Source of the DNA: an uncultured Eisenbergiella sp.
GTDB taxonomy: Bacteria; Bacillota; Clostridia; Lachnospirales; Lachnospiraceae
Assembly (NCBI GenBank): GCA_947598825.1
Contig: CANQFM010000034.1
Location: 1 to 33,761 of the forward strand
DNA: 33,761 bases
Reading direction: 5' to 3'
The position numbers were made by a program, and so were the translations under genes. This document shows, piece after piece, positions 31,351-33,761 of this stretch. The notes under the pieces were generated by a model. That model was not told where the DNA came from. It saw nothing but the letters and a program-made list of their open reading frames with translations, and did not search any database. Position 1 is the first letter of the stretch. Every line of letters begins with the position of its first letter.

Positions 31351-32496
31351 ATGGTCGTGTATTGTCTGATCACGGTGCTGACGGCAGCGCTGGGCTTTCT
31401 GATCAAACGGGATATGGCGTCTGTTGGAGGTGGCTTTACGGCCCCCGGCAGGCCTCTGCAGCGTCGGCAGTTGTTTAACGGGATCTGTCTGACGGGGCTC
31501 TTTTTGATCCTGACGCTGACGGCGGCCCTGCGGGTAGAGGTGGGGAACGATTACGGCAAATATGTGGATATTTTCCATGAGATCTGGGCGGGGACCGACG
31601 AAGCCTATGTGGTGACGGAGCCGGGGTTCAACTTCGTTGTCCGGGCGCTGTATGCGATGTCCGGTTTTGAGAATTATCTGCTGGTGTTCGCGCTGTTTGC
31701 GGCGGCCACTGTCTTTTTTTTCCTCCGGGCCATGTACGGCCTGAGCGAAGATTTCGGACTATCGGTTTTCATGTTCATGACGCTGGGGCTATACTTTCGG
31801 ACCTTTACCACTGTCCGCTACTATTTTGCCCTGGCCCTGTCGATGTACGCCCTGGGCTGCCTGCTGCGGCGGGAATACGCCGGGTTCGTCCTGTGGATCC
31901 TCTTGGCGGCCCTGTTCCACAAGTCCGTCCTGGTGGTTCTTCTGTTGTATCCTCTGGCCCTGCTGCCCTGGAAAAAATGGGTTCTGCTGTGCGGCTGCGC
32001 GGCAGGCGTGCTGGCCGTGCTGCTGCAGGGGCCGATCCTGCGGCTGGCGCTTTTCTTTTATCCGACCTTTCAAAATACGGTCTATCTGTCCCAGGGAGTG
32101 GGACTTTTGGCCAACGCTTCCGGTATCCTGCGCTGCCTGGCGGTATTTGCGCTGGCCTTCTGCTGCAGGGAGGGTCTTAAAAAGGAGGAGAACCGGTTCT
32201 ATCTGAAGCTTTCGGCGCTGGGGTTTGCTCTTTATACCTGCGGTTCCTTTCTGCCGCTGGTGTCCCGTCTGGCCTATTATGTGGTAACGCCCCAGATCCT
32301 GCTGGTACCGGGGCTGTTGGCTCATATCGGGAAAGGGCAAAAAAAGAAGATCGCGCTGGCGGCCGTACTCCTTTTCTGTCTGGTTTATTTCATCAGTTTT
32401 CTGGGCACGGCTTCCGGCAGCGGAATCCAGGTGCTTCCCTATAAAACTTGGGTTTTTACGGATTGGGAGTGGATCAATGGAGCGGATTTCTTTTAG
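31351..32496 (+). CDS. EpsG-family polysaccharide polymerase
   Basis: A 381-residue membrane protein with about ten helices. The loop RVEVGNDYGKY at 61-71 and the following TEPGFN are the EpsG hallmarks, and FRTFTTVRYYFALALSMYAL is the conserved Arg-bearing helix. FHKS near 190 is also typical. EpsG proteins take the place of Wzy in joining repeat units. It starts 3 bases after the previous gene and overlaps the next by 20 bases. Confidence 0.88.
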   Translation: MVVYCLITVLTAALGFLIKRDMASVGGGFTAPGRPLQRRQLFNGICLTGLFLILTLTAALRVEVGNDYGKYVDIFHEIWAGTDEAYVVTEPGFNFVVRALYAMSGFENYLLVFALFAAATVFFFLRAMYGLSEDFGLSVFMFMTLGLYFRTFTTVRYYFALALSMYALGCLLRREYAGFVLWILLAALFHKSVLVVLLLYPLALLPWKKWVLLCGCAAGVLAVLLQGPILRLALFFYPTFQNTVYLSQGVGLLANASGILRCLAVFALAFCCREGLKKEENRFYLKLSALGFALYTCGSFLPLVSRLAYYVVTPQILLVPGLLAHIGKGQKKKIALAAVLLFCLVYFISFLGTASGSGIQVLPYKTWVFTDWEWINGADFF

Positions 32497-33328
32497 CATT
32501 GTGGTGGTTTGCCTAAACCCGGGAGAGAAGCTTTGGCGCACGGTACGCAGCGTGCTGGCGCAGGATTACGGCGATTATGAGATCCTGGTCAAGGACGGGG
32601 GATCTTCGGACGGGTCTGCGAAAGGGCTGCCTGCGGACAGCCGGATCCGGCTGGTCTCCTGTGCGGATAAGGGGATTTATGACGCGATGAACCAGACCCT
32701 GCCCCTGCTGACGGGCCAATATGTGCTTTTCTTAAACTGCGGCGATACGCTCAGCAGCGTCCATGTGCTTTCCCGTATGGCGGACGCCATCGGTTCCGAG
32801 AACAGGAAAAACGGAGGCAGGCATGGCCTGGCTGCACCGTGCCGGATCTTTTATGGGGATCAGTACAATCTGAAGCAAAAGAGCGCCGTATATTCCGCCC
32901 CCAAGGTGGACGATCTGACCTGTTACCGGAACGTGCCCTGCCATCAGGTCTGTTTTTATGATGCGCGGCTGTTTGGGGAACGGGGATACCTGACGGAATA
33001 CAGGGTGCGGGCGGATTATGAACATTTTCTCTATTGCATCTATGAAAGGGGCGCGCAGGCCGTCTATGTGCGGGGCGCAGTGGCCGACTATGAGGGCGGG
33101 GGCTTTTCGGAAACAAAGGAAAACCGGAAGCTTTCCAGCAAAGAACACCGTAAGATCGCGCTGCACTATCTGGGCAGGAGAAAGGTCCTGCTCTTTGAGG
33201 CGCTCATGCTCCTGACGCTGGCGCCTGTGCGCACCCGGCTGGCGGAAAGCCCCCGCTTTGCAGGTTATTATAACGGGCTGAAGGCTGCGCTGTATGGAGC
33301 AGGAAAAAAGGGGGGAAAAGACCGATGA
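32477..33328 (+). CDS. Family 2 glycosyltransferase, WcaE-like
   Basis: A 283-residue GT2 enzyme. VVVCLNPGEKLWRTVRSVL opens the fold, KDGGSSDGS near 39-47 holds the base-binding acid, DKGIYDAMNQTL near 64-75 is a group signature, and N87-C-G-D90 takes the place of DxD. This pattern occurs in enzymes such as WcaE and related capsule transferases. The ATG is within the end of the EpsG gene (20-base overlap) and it overlaps the next gene by 4, implying coupled translation. Confidence 0.9.
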   Translation: MERISFSIVVVCLNPGEKLWRTVRSVLAQDYGDYEILVKDGGSSDGSAKGLPADSRIRLVSCADKGIYDAMNQTLPLLTGQYVLFLNCGDTLSSVHVLSRMADAIGSENRKNGGRHGLAAPCRIFYGDQYNLKQKSAVYSAPKVDDLTCYRNVPCHQVCFYDARLFGERGYLTEYRVRADYEHFLYCIYERGAQAVYVRGAVADYEGGGFSETKENRKLSSKEHRKIALHYLGRRKVLLFEALMLLTLAPVRTRLAESPRFAGYYNGLKAALYGAGKKGGKDR

Positions 33329-33761
33329 AAGTGCTGTGGGTATGCAACATCATGCTGCCTGTGGTGGCGCAACAGATGCAGGAGCCCTACAGCGTCAGGG
33401 AAGGGTGGCTTTCGGGCATCCTGGACAGATTGCTGGAGGAAAAAACGCCCTCCCTGGAACTGGGCATCTGTTTTCCCGTCCGAAAGGAATTGGCAGGGCT
33501 GCGCAGGGAGCTTGCGCTGGGCCGTTGGGGCAGGAAGGTACTCTGCTACGGCTTTTGGGAGGATCTGGAGCATCCAGAGCGTTACGACGAAGGGCTGGAG
33601 GCGCAATTCACCGGGATCCTGTCGGATTTTGCGCCGGAGCTTTTGCATATTTTCGGGACGGAATTTCCCCACGCCTGCGCCTGTGCAAAAGCTTACGGCA
33701 GGCCGGAGCGGACGCTGGTGGGGCTGCAGGGGATCATGAGCGCCTGCGCCGGGGCTTATAT
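33325..33761 (+). CDS. Family 4 glycosyltransferase, N-terminal part (cut by window end)
   Basis: ATG 33325 overlaps the previous stop as ATGA; the frame stays open for 145 codons to the window end. The start KVLWVCNIMLP, the EPYSVREGWLSGIL segment and LLHIFGTEFPHACACAKA match the acceptor-binding N-terminal Rossmann domain of GT4 (group 1) transferases. The donor-binding half lies outside the window, so catalytic residues cannot be checked. Confidence 0.85.
   Translation, partial: MKVLWVCNIMLPVVAQQMQEPYSVREGWLSGILDRLLEEKTPSLELGICFPVRKELAGLRRELALGRWGRKVLCYGFWEDLEHPERYDEGLEAQFTGILSDFAPELLHIFGTEFPHACACAKAYGRPERTLVGLQGIMSACAGAY

Overview
The window looks like a chromosomal segment from a Firmicute of the class Clostridia, most likely a Lachnospiraceae-type gut anaerobe. 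The clues are a Spo0A-type DNA-binding domain, the CdaA-YbbR-GlmM block, a DUF3048 lipoprotein, a DUF212 membrane protein, AGGAGG-type ribosome sites and frequent TTG/GTG starts. This assignment is inference from gene content; no 16S or other marker is present.

Region 1 (1-6420) is visibly AT-richer and reads as accessory DNA. It holds a three-domain GNAT-Nudix-GNAT protein, a flavodoxin-like iron-sulfur flavoprotein, and a tightly packed minus-strand unit of five genes (5656 down to 2202). That unit encodes a ribbon-helix-helix-like protein, an unknown protein, two P-loop kinase-like proteins and an acetyltransferase. Two of its members appear frameshifted. The unit starts at a promoter region with nested inverted repeats. 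An uncharacterised small gene and a possible gene remnant follow.

Region 2 (6392-16177) is a GC-rich core block on the plus strand. A sigma-A-like promoter and a long, hairpin-rich leader precede an MreB-family actin. After it come recD2 and comF, two small conserved-looking membrane genes, then cdaA, ybbR and glmM, which link c-di-AMP synthesis to amino-sugar supply for peptidoglycan. An HPr-like phosphocarrier ends the block with tandem terminators.

Region 3 (16211-19903) holds a PseC-like sugar aminotransferase and an ATP-grasp ligase on the plus strand. They converge on a LysA-like PLP decarboxylase on the minus strand. The trio suggests synthesis of a small amino-acid or amino-sugar conjugate, but no product can be named. 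Region 4 (20004-22832) holds a DUF3048 lipoprotein, dTDP-4-dehydrorhamnose reductase and a DUF212 membrane protein.

Region 5 (22899 to the end) is one long plus-strand surface-polysaccharide locus behind a good sigma-A-like promoter. It contains a GT-C-like membrane protein, ManC, a solitary Spo0A C-terminal DNA-binding protein, a GtrB-like glycosyltransferase, a GT2, the initiating polyprenyl-phosphate sugar transferase, a Wzz-like protein with a kinase-like tail lacking a P-loop, further GT2 enzymes, an EpsG-family polymerase and a truncated GT4. I saw no tRNA, rRNA, CRISPR array, transposase or integrase. All family names come from motif recognition, not database searches.
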